64,000 bases of DNA from Aquamicrobium lusatiense (GTDB lineage: Bacteria; Pseudomonadota; Alphaproteobacteria; Rhizobiales; Rhizobiaceae): the NCBI RefSeq assembly GCF_014201615.1, contig NZ_JACHEU010000001.1, forward strand, positions 62,001 through 126,000, read 5' to 3'. Below, piece after piece: positions 9,158-20,084 of this stretch. The position numbers were made by a program, and so were the translations under genes. The notes beneath the pieces are model-generated. The model saw only the letters and a program-made list of their open reading frames with translations, was not told the DNA's origin and ran no database searches. Within the stretch, counting starts at the first letter, position 1, and each line of letters begins with the position of its first letter.

Positions 9158-10195
9158 TCAGAGGGTCTTGCCGGCTTCGAAAGCCGAGCGCTGCTCGTCG
9201 CGCTCCCCATCGGGGGCCGACACCAGACCGTACTCGGCCAGCGGGCTCTCAGGGCCGACCATGTCGTCGGAGAGGAAGAAGTTCACATACTCCTTCAGGC
9301 CCGGAACGACGTCGAGGTGAGCCTTCTTCACGTAGAAGAACAGCGGACGCGACACCGGATATTCGCCCTTGGCGATGGTCTCGACCGAGGGGCTGACGCC
9401 TTCGACGGTGGCGACCTTCAGCTTGTCGGCGTTGTTTTCGTAGAAGGCGAGGCCGAACACGCCAACGCCGGTCTTGTTGGAGTCGATGCGGGCCAGCGTC
9501 TCGGTGTAGTCGCCATCGATGTCGACAGCCTTGCCGTCCTTGCGGACCGCGATGCAGGCGGCAGCAGCGGCCTTGTCGTCAGCGCCGGTTGCTTTGATGG
9601 CTTCGAGAGCGCCGGCTTCCTTGCAGCCTTCCGTCATCAGCTTCTCTTCGAAGACTTCGCGGGTGCCGTGCTTTTCGCCGGGGATGTAGGCAGCGATATC
9701 CCAGTCCGGCAGGGCCGGGTTCACTTCGTTCCACTTGGCGACCTTGTTGTCGACCAGCTTGCCATCGACGATGACCTGAGCGGCGAGCGCCTTGTAGATG
9801 TCCTGCGCGGTCAGGGCCCAGTCGGGACCGTTGATGTCGGTGGCGAAGACGATGCCGTCATAGCCGATGCGCACTTCCTGGATGTCGGTGACGCCGGCAT
9901 CAGCACAGGCCTTCACTTCCGATTCCTTGATCGGGCGCGAGGAATTGGCGATGTCGATGGTGTTCTCGCCGACGCCCTTGCAGAATTCCTTGAGGCCGCC
10001 CGAAGAGCCACCCGATTCCACGACCGGGGTCTTGAAGTTGGAATAAGCTTCCGAGAAATTCTCGGCGACGATCTTTGCATAGGGAAGAACGGTCGACGAA
10101 CCAGCGATCTGGATCTGGTCGCGCGCCGAGGCGAAGCCGGCCGTCGCGGCCAGTGCGAGCGCCGCAACCGACGCGGTGAGAAGGTATCTGTTCAT
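9158..10195 (-). CDS. pstS: Phosphate-binding periplasmic protein PstS
   Basis: High-affinity phosphate receptor, 345 residues, exported. Signal peptide MNRYLLTASVAALALAATAG ends at SA. Phosphate-contacting segments of the PstS family are visible: AGSSTVLPY, ESGGSSGGLKEFC and DIANSSRPI. AACAGGAGCAGG precedes the ATG. First gene of the pst operon, directly under a near-ideal Pho box. Confidence 0.96.
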   Translation of the reverse strand: MNRYLLTASVAALALAATAGFASARDQIQIAGSSTVLPYAKIVAENFSEAYSNFKTPVVESGGSSGGLKEFCKGVGENTIDIANSSRPIKESEVKACADAGVTDIQEVRIGYDGIVFATDINGPDWALTAQDIYKALAAQVIVDGKLVDNKVAKWNEVNPALPDWDIAAYIPGEKHGTREVFEEKLMTEGCKEAGALEAIKATGADDKAAAAACIAVRKDGKAVDIDGDYTETLARIDSNKTGVGVFGLAFYENNADKLKVATVEGVSPSVETIAKGEYPVSRPLFFYVKKAHLDVVPGLKEYVNFFLSDDMVGPESPLAEYGLVSAPDGERDEQRSAFEAGKTL

Positions 10196-10268
10196 GTGGC
10201 CTGCTCCTGTTCGGATGATCTGGCAGCGCTCTTTTCCTAGCGCCCGGTGTGGCCAATAGACCCCGATT

Positions 10269-10286
10269 ATTACAGTCGCATGACAG
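10269..10286 (-). promoter_or_regulatory. Pho box upstream of pstS
   Basis: On the minus strand CTGTCAT (10286-10280), four bases GCGA, then CTGTAAT (10275-10269): both 7-bp direct repeats fit the PhoB consensus with the canonical 11-bp period. It lies 74 bp upstream of the pstS ATG. PhoB phosphate-starvation induction of the whole operon is expected. Confidence 0.9.
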
Positions 10287-10502
10287 TTTCGTGTCGGTCC
10301 GGTAAAGCTTGCCGCGCAAGGCTTTCGCGGCGCAAAGCCGATCGGTTTGCCCGCCCGATGCGCAAACTGCCTATGTGGTTGTTATCCTGAAATTTGTAGC
10401 GGCGGAGGGCGGCGCTGAAGATGCAGAAAACGCGCCTGCGAAAAACAGCCCCGTTTTCCGCCTGATCCACCGACGGTCTGCAAGGCGGGAAGGCGCCGCA
10501 CT

Positions 10503-13500
10503 TCAGCGGTGTTGCTTTTCCGCCGCGCCGGAGGGTCCCAGCCAGCGCTCGAGCTTGGCCATGAGCGCCCGTGGGCTGACAGGTTTCGGCAGATAATCGT
10601 CCATCCCGCACTCCAGGCACCGCTCCCGGTCGCCCTTGAGCGCATGCGCAGTCACGCCAACGATCGGTACATGCGCCCCGTCGGGTCCTTCGCTCATCCG
10701 GATGCGGCCGGTGGCCTCGTAGCCGTTCATCTGCGGCATCGAAACATCCATCAGGATCATCCGCGGCCGCATCCGGTGGAATGCCTCCACGGCGAGCCTT
10801 CCATTCCCCACGATCTCGAAGCTGTAACCGCTGTCGCACAGGATCTGGGTAAACACGAGCTGGTTCACCTCATTGTCCTCGGCGACGAGAATGTCGAGGC
10901 GGTCATCCTGCGCTTCGCCGTGGGAGAGCGAGGTTGCCGCAGGCACCGCCTCGCGGACAGGCTCCACAGCCTCGCTTGCGGGTTCCGGAGATTGTTCAGC
11001 CTCATCAGAGATGGAAAAGCCCCGCTGGCGCTGGATCGCCTCCACCATGGTCTGCAGCAAGGTGGAGGATCGGACCGGCTTGGTCAGATGCGCATGAATG
11101 CCGAGATCACGGCACTGTGGATCGGCAATGGAGTGATCCACCGAAGTCAGCAGGATGATCGGCACGTCGCGTAGGCCTGGATCGCTGCGCACCGCGGCAG
11201 CCACATCCGGGCCATTCATGCCGGGCATCTGATAGTCTAGCACGATGCACTCGACCCCCAGCCCCCGCGCGACGGCCGCTTTCAGAACCTTCAGTCCTTC
11301 CACGCCGTTCGCCGCAGCACAGGAATCGAACGCCCATGCCTGCATCTGCTCGGTCAGGATCGCGCGGTTGACGGCATTGTCGTCAATGATCAGCACGCGC
11401 GCGCCGGTTACATCGACGGGCGGCACCGGCCCCGCTGCCGCACGGCTTCCCTTTTCCAGCGGAATATCGAACCAGAAGGTTGATCCCCGGCCGGCTTCGC
11501 TTTCCACGCCGATCTCGCCTCCCATCAGCGCCACGAGACGCGACGAGATGGCAAGACCGAGACCCGTGCCCTCATGCCGCCGCGTCGAAGACCCGTCGAC
11601 CTGGCTGAACTTGTCGAACACCATCGCCAGCTTGTCGGAAGGAATTCCGATGCCCGTATCTGTTACCGCAAAATGCAGAGTGGCCGGACCGTCTGCCTGG
11701 CAAGCCGATACGTCGACCAGCACATGGCCGTGGTCCGTGAACTTCACCGCGTTACCGAGCAGATTGAGCAGGATCTGGCGAATGCGGCCCGCATCCCCCA
11801 GGAAACACGTCTCCATGCCGGGTTCGAGGCGAACGACAAGCTCCACATCCTTTTCGCGGGCGCGGGCGGCCACCAGCGCAACCGCGTCCTCCACCACTTC
11901 CCCTACTTCAAAGGAGGCCCTCTCCAGTACCATCTGCCCGGCATCGATCTTCGAGAAGTCGAGAATGTCGTTGATGATCGAAAGCAGGGCATTGCCCGAT
12001 TTGACGATGATGTCGGTAAACGTCTTCTGCTTCGGATCGAGATCCGTCTTCGACAGCAGCTCGGCCATGCCAAGCACCCCGTTCATCGGCGTCCGGATCT
12101 CGTGGCTCATATTGGCCAGGAATTCGGATTTGGTGCGGTCCGCCTGCTCCGCGCGCTGGCGCGCATCCACCAGCTCCGCCTCGCGCAGCTTCAGTTCGGT
12201 GATGTCTGTCGTGGAGCCGATCAGATAGCACGAGCCGTCCGAGGCTTTCATCGCGCTCTTGCGCGCGAACTGATAGCGGACCTTCTGATCCGCCCCGACG
12301 ACCATTTCCTCGCCTTCCTGCGTGTCGCCGGTGCGCAATACGGCCAGATCGCTGCCCGTCATCTCCCGGCCGTGGATGCCGAACAGCTCCATGTCGGTCT
12401 TGCCGACGGCTTCCGCCGCGCTGATTCCCGTCAGTTCGGTCCAGCCGCGATTGACGTAGAACAGCCGGAGATCCTCATGCTTGGCATAGATGGAAACCGG
12501 AACGTTATCGATGAGGCCGCGAAACAGCTCGTTCTCGCGCATGGTTGCGCGCAGCGCTTCCTCACGATCCTTCAGCGCGGTGATGTCGTAATAGGAGATC
12601 AGCCTGCGCCCGCCGGAAAGGGCGGTCACGGAATAGATCATCGTGAGACCATCGGCCCGGCGGAATTCGCGCGGCAGCACCTTTCCGCTTCTGATTTCCG
12701 CCTCCCGGCCGGCGACGTATTCCTCCCATTTGCGGTCCTCCACACCGTAGATACCTGTGTGGCGGTCGGCTTCAAGCAACGCACGGAAGGCGTCCCCGCT
12801 GACCTGCGCGGGGGAAAGGTTCCAGAGCTTCCAGAATGCGTTATTGATCAGTTCCACATTCAGATGCTCGTCGACGATGACGATCGCCATGTCGAGCGAG
12901 TTCACCATCATTTCGAGGTCGAACCGCAACGCCCTGCTTCTGGCTTCAGCCCGAAGGGCCTCCGCCTTGTGCCCTTCAAGCTCTGTCACATCGCTGCAGG
13001 TGGAAATTCGCATTCCCGTATCGGTACGGATCGCACGGCTGAGAAGCACACGGCCATTGGTGAACCGGATCAGACTGGACTGATCGGAAGCCCCGGCACG
13101 GGCCTGCAGCATGTTATCGCGCCAGACAGGCCCTTCGAGCCCTTCGGTATCCCACACACCACGCTCAAGTCCAGCATCGAGAATATCGGAATATGAAATG
13201 CCCGGCCTGATCACATCGGCAAGAGAACAATAAAGCCGCAGCAGGGCGTCATTGTGAAGCACCAGCACGTCGTTCTCGTCATAGAGGCACATGGCCTCAT
13301 TGATGGCGTTGAGCGCGGTAAGGGCCTGTCGCGTTTCGCGAATAGCCGTGGCGGGCGCGGGCACAAGGTCGCGCACCTGTTCAGCGATAGCCGTTATGTT
13401 GCGCGCGGTGCCCCGGTAGCCGGTGAAGCGTCCATCCGCGTCGAAGCACGGCTCGCCGCTGGTGGAGATCCAGCGGCATTTCTGTGTGCCGTTCTTCAGT

Positions 13501-13874
13501 TCATAAACGAAATCACGGAAGGCTTTGTGACTTTGCAAGTCGTTCAGGTGGGCAATTGCCTTTTCATTGCCATGCCGGACCTGATCCATGAAATCGAAAC
13601 GAAGGCGGCCGATCATGTTCTCCGGCGGAATGCCCGTCGCCGCCAGATAATTGTCTGAAAAACGGGTAAAGCGCAGGTCCGGTCCGGTTTCCCAGAACCA
13701 GCTCAAATTCGCATCGGACTCAGCCGGATGATGAGACGGGCCGGCATCTGAAACGACGTCGCCGCCATGCGGGACGCAGGCAGATGCATCCACGCCGTGC
13801 TGCCGGATCGGCCCCTGCGCATTCCCCATATGAATCCAGCCCTGATCCCCCCGCCGGATACTCCGCATATACAT
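10503..13874 (-). CDS. Hybrid sensor histidine kinase with four PAS-type domains and two receivers
   Basis: Soluble hybrid kinase of 1,123 residues; no membrane helix is evident. PAS-like sensor units lie near 55-165, 185-300, 318-435 and 445-560. The HisKA block has the phosphorylated His591 (MSHEIRTPMNG) and the ATPase domain N708 (LGNAVKF), DTGIGIP and EGTGLGLAISS. Receiver 1 has phosphoacceptor Asp880 and receiver 2 Asp1043. An alternative start at 13829 (MGNAQG) would drop 15 residues. No Hpt domain is present, so output needs a separate phosphotransfer protein. It sits upstream of pstS where many alphaproteobacteria carry phoR, but its architecture is not PhoR. Signal unknown. Confidence 0.9.
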   Translation of the reverse strand: MYMRSIRRGDQGWIHMGNAQGPIRQHGVDASACVPHGGDVVSDAGPSHHPAESDANLSWFWETGPDLRFTRFSDNYLAATGIPPENMIGRLRFDFMDQVRHGNEKAIAHLNDLQSHKAFRDFVYELKNGTQKCRWISTSGEPCFDADGRFTGYRGTARNITAIAEQVRDLVPAPATAIRETRQALTALNAINEAMCLYDENDVLVLHNDALLRLYCSLADVIRPGISYSDILDAGLERGVWDTEGLEGPVWRDNMLQARAGASDQSSLIRFTNGRVLLSRAIRTDTGMRISTCSDVTELEGHKAEALRAEARSRALRFDLEMMVNSLDMAIVIVDEHLNVELINNAFWKLWNLSPAQVSGDAFRALLEADRHTGIYGVEDRKWEEYVAGREAEIRSGKVLPREFRRADGLTMIYSVTALSGGRRLISYYDITALKDREEALRATMRENELFRGLIDNVPVSIYAKHEDLRLFYVNRGWTELTGISAAEAVGKTDMELFGIHGREMTGSDLAVLRTGDTQEGEEMVVGADQKVRYQFARKSAMKASDGSCYLIGSTTDITELKLREAELVDARQRAEQADRTKSEFLANMSHEIRTPMNGVLGMAELLSKTDLDPKQKTFTDIIVKSGNALLSIINDILDFSKIDAGQMVLERASFEVGEVVEDAVALVAARAREKDVELVVRLEPGMETCFLGDAGRIRQILLNLLGNAVKFTDHGHVLVDVSACQADGPATLHFAVTDTGIGIPSDKLAMVFDKFSQVDGSSTRRHEGTGLGLAISSRLVALMGGEIGVESEAGRGSTFWFDIPLEKGSRAAAGPVPPVDVTGARVLIIDDNAVNRAILTEQMQAWAFDSCAAANGVEGLKVLKAAVARGLGVECIVLDYQMPGMNGPDVAAAVRSDPGLRDVPIILLTSVDHSIADPQCRDLGIHAHLTKPVRSSTLLQTMVEAIQRQRGFSISDEAEQSPEPASEAVEPVREAVPAATSLSHGEAQDDRLDILVAEDNEVNQLVFTQILCDSGYSFEIVGNGRLAVEAFHRMRPRMILMDVSMPQMNGYEATGRIRMSEGPDGAHVPIVGVTAHALKGDRERCLECGMDDYLPKPVSPRALMAKLERWLGPSGAAEKQHR

Positions 13875-14039
13875 CGTCGGAGCGCGGAATTGTCAGGCTA
13901 ACGGCAGGTTTTCCATAAGGCAAGGCAAACACTCCGAACTTATGCCCTATGTATAGGTGCATATCTGCAACTCCGGACCTGCAGGACTGCTTTGTCCACA
14001 TTGCCATCGGCCGGATGTCGCGCTATCGGATTGAACAAT

Positions 14040-14396
14040 ATGGTCAGACTGACGCCGATCCCGATGCTCCTCCTCTCGGCAAGCCTGCTTGCAGGCAGCG
14101 GCTGCGCGCGCACGGACGACGGAACCGTGATGATCCCGAAGCAGGTAGATGCGCGGCGTATCTGGGATCGCGGTCCCTCCGGGACCCAGACCCCGCCTGT
14201 ACAGAGCGGCTCGACCTTCGCGCCGGTCGCTTCGCCGCAATATCAGCCGTCGCGCGAGACACGCCCTGCACCTTCACGGCGTAATGCATCCGCACGACCG
14301 GACCAGCACTCGCCCTCCTCTTCGGCTCCCGCGAAACCGATTTCCTGCGGACCCGCGCAGGATGCCGGCGGGCGCATACAGATGGTGTGCGACTAA
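14040..14396 (+). CDS. Small exported Ser/Pro-rich protein, possible lipoprotein
   Basis: 118 residues, unrecognised. The N-terminus (MVRLTPIPMLLLSASLLAGS then GC) looks like a signal peptide ending at a possible lipidated cysteine, although the residue three before Cys is Gly rather than the usual Leu. The remainder is low-complexity, rich in Pro, Ser and Arg, and ends with two cysteines (ISCGPAQDAGGRIQMVCD) that could form a disulphide. No strong ribosome site is visible. Alphaproteobacteria carry many such small envelope proteins; function unknown. Confidence 0.55.
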   Translation: MVRLTPIPMLLLSASLLAGSGCARTDDGTVMIPKQVDARRIWDRGPSGTQTPPVQSGSTFAPVASPQYQPSRETRPAPSRRNASARPDQHSPSSSAPAKPISCGPAQDAGGRIQMVCD

Positions 14397-14449
14397 GCAC
14401 ACGCTCTGCAGGCCATGTCAGGAGCAGGCTGGCCGTGAGGCGCTGAATT

Positions 14450-14851
14450 TCAGGATTTGCGCACGGAAGCGCAGGCCGCGACCATGAGCGCGCCGATCAC
14501 CGTGACGTGCTCCATGACGACATAGAACTCTATCGTCCTGATGGGTTCTTCCATCGCCCAGAAATTATGGGCCAGCGGAATGGTGAAGGCGGTGAAGACG
14601 GCGAGCGCGCCCGCCCCCAGCCACGCCCATCGGTTGAAGATGATCAGCAGCGATCCGCCGATCTGCACGATGATGGTCGCTATGTTGAACAGCCAGCCGG
14701 GTTCGAGCCCGAAATGGACCATTTCGCCGACCCCGGCATTGAAATCGATCAGCTTGGCGAGGCCGCTCGACCAGAACATGAACGTCAGCACGATCCGGGC
14801 AAGATAGCCGAACCATCCGGAACCCAGTATGGCATTGATGATCTGCGGCAT
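14450..14851 (-). CDS. DoxX-family membrane protein
   Basis: 133 residues with four predicted membrane helices (IVLTFMFWSSGLAKLIDF; LFNIATIIVQIGGSLLIIF; WLGAGALAVFTAFTI; VTVIGALMVAACA). The pattern, including FxxSGxxKL in helix 1 and the PLAHNFW loop, is that of DoxX/DoxD proteins. Their role is unclear; some relatives act in thiosulphate:quinone reduction or redox homeostasis. The start at 14851 (MPQII) matches the normal DoxX N-terminus. Confidence 0.75.
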   Translation of the reverse strand: MPQIINAILGSGWFGYLARIVLTFMFWSSGLAKLIDFNAGVGEMVHFGLEPGWLFNIATIIVQIGGSLLIIFNRWAWLGAGALAVFTAFTIPLAHNFWAMEEPIRTIEFYVVMEHVTVIGALMVAACASVRKS

Positions 14852-14917
14852 GGAATATCCCCGTCTCGCATTGACGGCGCGCATGAAACCATCATGCCCG
14901 GGTGCGCGCAAGCGCGC

Positions 14918-15406
14918 TCACCTGAGCATGAAGTTCCAGAACAGGCAGCAGAGCGTGAGTGCCGCAAACCCTGAGAATGCGAGGCTGCGCAGCAGGACAT
15001 TGCGGCGCAGGCTGTTCAGCGCCAGATGGCATCCCACGATCGCCACGGCAAACAGGAAGCGCCAGTCGCCCAGCGTGTTCAATATGCTCGACTGGCCGAA
15101 CGCCCAGCGGGCAAGCACGCTGCCGATAATCGCCGCCAGCAGGGCGATAGCCGTCCACATCAGGGCGTCGGCGGCGTTGACCAGAACGATGCTCGCCGCC
15201 TTCAGCGGCAGGATCATCATGAGCATGGCGCTGAAGAAATAGATGGCGGCCAGCGGCAGGAAATTCTGGGCCGAGGCGATCGCGTCGAGACGGCGAACGC
15301 CGACCAGCCCGAACGGATAGCCATGACGTGCGACGGCAAGGCTGAGTGCCATCAACAGGCCGCTGAAGACGGCGATCAGGACGAATGACGTAACGGCCTT
15401 GCTCAT
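14918..15406 (-). CDS. Hypothetical integral membrane protein
   Basis: 162 residues from the ATG at 15406 (MSKAVTS). Hydrophobic segments: FVLIAVFSGLLMALSLAVA, FLPLAAIYFFSAMLMMILPL, LMWTAIALLAAIIGSVLA, FLFAVAIVGCHLALN and LAFSGFAALTLCCLFWNF, so about five helices. I do not recognise the family. It is followed after 66 bp by the DoxX gene in the same direction, and the two may be co-transcribed. Confidence 0.65.
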   Translation of the reverse strand: MSKAVTSFVLIAVFSGLLMALSLAVARHGYPFGLVGVRRLDAIASAQNFLPLAAIYFFSAMLMMILPLKAASIVLVNAADALMWTAIALLAAIIGSVLARWAFGQSSILNTLGDWRFLFAVAIVGCHLALNSLRRNVLLRSLAFSGFAALTLCCLFWNFMLR

Positions 15407-15519
15407 GACGAACCCATGCAACAGATAAGGAATCTTCCATAGGGTGGTAGCGCACAGCGCCCGCCGCTGCCAAGCCGCGACATACATTCCACAGATGAGG
15501 AAAAACCCGGGAAAAGAGT

Positions 15520-15594
15520 TGGTACGCCCAAGGGGAATCGAACCCCTGTTTGCGCCGTGAGAGGGCGCCGTCCTGACCGCTAGACGATGGGCGC
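15520..15594 (-). tRNA. tRNA-Glu (anticodon CTC)
   Basis: 75 nt including an encoded CCA. Acceptor GCGCCCA pairs with TGGGCGT, the T arm is AGGGG-TTCGATT-CCCCT, and the anticodon loop CTCTCAC carries CTC at 15561-15559. Discriminator base is A. Confidence 0.95.
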
Positions 15595-15688
15595 AGCCGA
15601 GGTCCGCGATATAGGCTGCCGGATCATAAAAAGCAACAGCCTCAATCCCATTTCCTCAACATACCCGGAAAAAGATGAAGCCCCCGTT

Positions 15689-16309
15689 TCAGCCGCGTCC
15701 GTTGCGGATGGCGGTCGAGGATAGTGTCGAGCGCGGCCCGTGGATGAAGGTCCATGCGGGCGCTTTCATGCGCGCCAGACGCGGCGCGTTCATTTCATCG
15801 ACACGTGCGTAGTCGAAGGACCGGGCAACCACCGATGACAGGAACGACAATGTCGCTCCCGGCCGGTCGATCACCGCGATGGGAAAGGTCATCATGATGT
15901 CGCGCCAGCGTTCCCAGCGATGGAAATCGCGCAGGCTGTCGGCACCCATGATCCATACGAAATCGACGCCGGGGTTTCTGGCCCGCACCAGCGCCAGCGT
16001 ATCGGCCGTATAGCGCACATGGTGAGCCGCCTCGAAGGCGGTGACCTTGATGCGCGGATTGCGCGTGATCGCTTCGGATCGCGCGATCCGCTCTTCCAGC
16101 GATGCAAGCTCGCGCGTGCTCTTCAGCGGATTGCCGGGGGTGACCATCCACCAGAGCTGGTCGAGAGCCAGTCTTCGCAGCGCAATCTCGGCAACCAGCA
16201 CGTGCCCGGCATGGGGCGGGTTGAAGGAGCCGCCGAACAGCCCGACCTGCATGCCCTTCTCGACATGCGGCATGCGCAGATAGGCGGATTGCACCGATTG
16301 GCCGTGCAT
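15689..16309 (-). CDS. nadD: Nicotinate-nucleotide adenylyltransferase NadD
   Basis: Transfers AMP from ATP to nicotinate mononucleotide in NAD synthesis; 206 residues, cytoplasmic. The nucleotidyltransferase motif GSFNPPHAGH is near residue 27 and the C-terminal SSTAIR motif near 199. GGGAGGCGGAACC before the ATG at 16309 supports the long N-terminus, though MQVGLFGG at residue 20 is the classical start. It follows proA by 44 bp. The usual downstream neighbour rsfS is not present here; tRNA-Glu follows instead. Confidence 0.93.
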   Translation of the reverse strand: MHGQSVQSAYLRMPHVEKGMQVGLFGGSFNPPHAGHVLVAEIALRRLALDQLWWMVTPGNPLKSTRELASLEERIARSEAITRNPRIKVTAFEAAHHVRYTADTLALVRARNPGVDFVWIMGADSLRDFHRWERWRDIMMTFPIAVIDRPGATLSFLSSVVARSFDYARVDEMNAPRLARMKAPAWTFIHGPRSTLSSTAIRNGRG

Positions 16310-16353
16310 GGTTCCGCCTCCCCGAAAGCCTGCTTAAAACCGGTGCGCTGCGG

Positions 16354-17640
16354 TCAAGGCCGCACCTGCCCCGATCCGCGCACCCGATATTTGAACGAGG
16401 TCAGCTGCTCGACGCCCACCGGCCCGCGCGCATGCATCTTGCCGGTGGCGATGCCGATCTCGGCACCCATGCCGAACTCGCCGCCATCCGCAAACTGGGT
16501 GGACGCATTGTGCAGCAGGATCGCGGAATCGATCTCGTTGAAGAATTTCTCCACCGCCGCCGCATCTTCCGCCACGATCGCCTCGGTATGATGCGAGGAA
16601 AAGGTTTCGATGTGCTCGATGGCGCCGGCAACTCCATCCACCAGCTTCACGGAAATGATGGCATCGAGATATTCGGTGCGCCAGTCGTCTTCCGTGGCGG
16701 GCGCCGCATCCGCGAACAGGGACAGCACCTCCTCATCGGCGCGGATGGCGCAACCGGCATCGCGCAGCGCCGTCAGCACCGGAACCAGATGCGTGGCAGC
16801 CACGGCACGGTCGACAAGCAGCGTTTCCGCAGCGCCACAGATGCCGGTGCGGCGCATCTTGGCGTTGACGGCAATCTTCACCGCCATGTCGAGGTCAGCC
16901 GACCTGTCGATGTAGAGATGGCAGATGCCTTCCAGATGCGCGAACACCGGCACGCGGGCTTCGGTCTGTACCCGCTCGACGAGGCTGCGGCCACCGCGCG
17001 GAATGATCACGTCCAGATTGCCGCCCAGGCCCTTCAGCATCTCGCCGACGGCAGCGCGGTCGCTGACCGGCACGAGCTGGATGGCGTCCTGCGGCAGGCC
17101 CGCGGCCTTGAGCCCTTCGACGAGACAGGCGTGAATGGCGCCGGATGAATTCAGCGAATCCGAGCCGCCGCGCAGAATGACGGCATTGCCGGCCTTGAGG
17201 CACAGCGCACCGGCATCCGCCGTCACATTGGGCCGGCTTTCATAGATCACGCCGATGACGCCGAGCGGCGTGCGCACACGCTCGATGTGCAGGCCGTTGG
17301 GGCGGTCCCAGCCGGCGATGACATCGCCCACCGGGTCGGGCAGTTCCGCAATCGTCCTGATGCCATCGGCAATGGCGCGGATGCGCTGCGGGTCGAGCTT
17401 CAGCCGGTCCAGCATCGCCGGTGAAAGGCCAGCCTCCTCGCCATTGGCCATATCGATGGCGTTGGCGTTCAGAATTTCCGCCTCACCACGCACGATGGCT
17501 TCAGCCATGGCGACCAGCGCGGCATGCTTGCGCTCTGGCGAAGCGATGGCCAGTGGCCGGGCCGCGGCCCGCGCCTTGCGGCCGATTTCGGCCATCAACG
17601 CCACAGTGTCCTGACGGGAGTTGTCATTCATGTTCAGCAT
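16354..17640 (-). CDS. proA: Gamma-glutamyl phosphate reductase ProA
   Basis: NADPH-dependent second step of proline synthesis, reducing glutamyl-5-phosphate to the semialdehyde; 428 residues, the normal length. Aldehyde dehydrogenase superfamily; the catalytic cysteine lies in the [15 protein letters not shown] block, with [10 protein letters not shown] and ILRGGSD (substrate and cofactor loops) upstream. GGAGTTGGGACC precedes the ATG; an in-frame ATG three codons inside is an alternative. Downstream of proB by 122 bp. Confidence 0.96.
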   Translation of the reverse strand: MLNMNDNSRQDTVALMAEIGRKARAAARPLAIASPERKHAALVAMAEAIVRGEAEILNANAIDMANGEEAGLSPAMLDRLKLDPQRIRAIADGIRTIAELPDPVGDVIAGWDRPNGLHIERVRTPLGVIGVIYESRPNVTADAGALCLKAGNAVILRGGSDSLNSSGAIHACLVEGLKAAGLPQDAIQLVPVSDRAAVGEMLKGLGGNLDVIIPRGGRSLVERVQTEARVPVFAHLEGICHLYIDRSADLDMAVKIAVNAKMRRTGICGAAETLLVDRAVAATHLVPVLTALRDAGCAIRADEEVLSLFADAAPATEDDWRTEYLDAIISVKLVDGVAGAIEHIETFSSHHTEAIVAEDAAAVEKFFNEIDSAILLHNASTQFADGGEFGMGAEIGIATGKMHARGPVGVEQLTSFKYRVRGSGQVRP

Positions 17641-17762
17641 GGTCCCAACTCCGATCAGAGCTAGAGCATTTTGCAGCCGAATAGAAACATTCGGCGTCGC
17701 ACAAATGCGGCAAAAACAAACGACCAGATCGTTTAATCGATTCCGTGAATCTATGAAACGAT

Positions 17763-18896
17763 CTACATTTCAAATCCGTTGCCATTCACCACGAGGTCGT
17801 CCCGGTGGATCATGGCCGAGCGGGCTTCATAACCGAGCACGGCTTCTATCTCCGCCGTCTTCAACCCGGCAATTCTTACGGCATCGGCGGCATCATAGGC
17901 AACCAGACCGCGCGCGATCTCGCGGCTGTCGGGGCCCAGGATCGCCACCGTGTCGCCGCGCGAGAAGTTTCCGGCCACCTGCCGCACGCCGGCCGGCAGC
18001 AGCGACTTGCCCGAAAGAAGCGCCTTCACCGCGCCGTCATCCACCGTCAGGCGCCCGGCTGGTTCGAGTTGGCCGGCGATCCATGTCTTGTAGCCCTTGA
18101 CCGGATGGGCGCTCGGCCTGAACAGGGTGGCGCGCTCCCCGCGCTCGATCGCCATCAGCGGCGACTGGCGGGTGCCGGCGGTGATGATCATCGCCGTGCC
18201 AGCGCCGGTGGCAATCTTGCCGGCATCGAGCTTGGTGCGCATGCCGCCGCGCGACAGTTCGGACGCCGCCGCTCCCGCCATCGCCTCGATGTCGGGCGTG
18301 ATGCGCTCAACCACCGGAATGAACTCTGCATTGGGATCAATCGCCGGCGGGGCAGTGTAGAGCCCGTCGATGTCCGACAGCAGCACCAGCAGGTCGGCGC
18401 CCATCATGGTGGCGACACGAGCCGCCAGACGATCATTGTCGCCATAGCGGATTTCGGAGGTGGCGACGGTGTCGTTCTCGTTGATGACCGGAACCGCCTT
18501 CATCTTGAGCAGCGTCGAGATCGTGGCCCGCGCATTGAGATAGCGCCGCCGCTCCTCGGTGTCGCCCAGCGTCAGCAGGATCTGGCCCGAGGTCAGGTCA
18601 TGGTGGCCGAGCGCTTCTGCCCAGGCACCTGCCAGCGCGATCTGGCCGACGGCTGCCGCCGCCTGGCTTTCCTCCAGCTTCAGCGCCCTGCGCCCCAGCC
18701 CAAGCATGGTGCGGCCGAGCGCGATGGCGCCCGACGAGACGACGAGGATTTCCGCGCCATTTGCCGCCAGCGCGCCGATATCGTCGGCGAGCGATGCCAG
18801 CCAGTCACGCTTCAGCCCCTTGTTGCGGTCGACCAGCAGAGCCGAGCCGATCTTCACCGTGATGCGGCGATAGTCCTTCAGCGAAAGAGCACTCAT
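17763..18896 (-). CDS. proB: Glutamate 5-kinase ProB
   Basis: Phosphorylates glutamate in the first, feedback-controlled step of proline synthesis; 377 residues. The amino-acid kinase domain (about 1-260) shows [28 protein letters not shown] and GTGM-type region [16 protein letters not shown]-terminal PUA domain (about 280-370) includes [16 protein letters not shown]. The ATG at 18896 is four bases after the obgE stop, so the two are coupled; a longer start would overlap obgE. Confidence 0.95.
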   Translation of the reverse strand: MSALSLKDYRRITVKIGSALLVDRNKGLKRDWLASLADDIGALAANGAEILVVSSGAIALGRTMLGLGRRALKLEESQAAAAVGQIALAGAWAEALGHHDLTSGQILLTLGDTEERRRYLNARATISTLLKMKAVPVINENDTVATSEIRYGDNDRLAARVATMMGADLLVLLSDIDGLYTAPPAIDPNAEFIPVVERITPDIEAMAGAAASELSRGGMRTKLDAGKIATGAGTAMIITAGTRQSPLMAIERGERATLFRPSAHPVKGYKTWIAGQLEPAGRLTVDDGAVKALLSGKSLLPAGVRQVAGNFSRGDTVAILGPDSREIARGLVAYDAADAVRIAGLKTAEIEAVLGYEARSAMIHRDDLVVNGNGFEM

Positions 18897-18900
18897 GCGA

Positions 18901-19995
<1,095 letters not shown>

Positions 19996-20084
19996 CTATG
20001 GTGTGGCGAAGTGCGAGTGCGCTTATGCCGAAATGAGCATGAGCGGAAAATGTCGGCTGCGGCAGCCGGCGGAGAAGGAAGCAG

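Noticed and set aside
11574..13196. 540-codon frame antisense to the hybrid kinase
   Set aside because: The kinase frame carries PAS, HisKA, ATPase and receiver motifs; the antisense frame has none.
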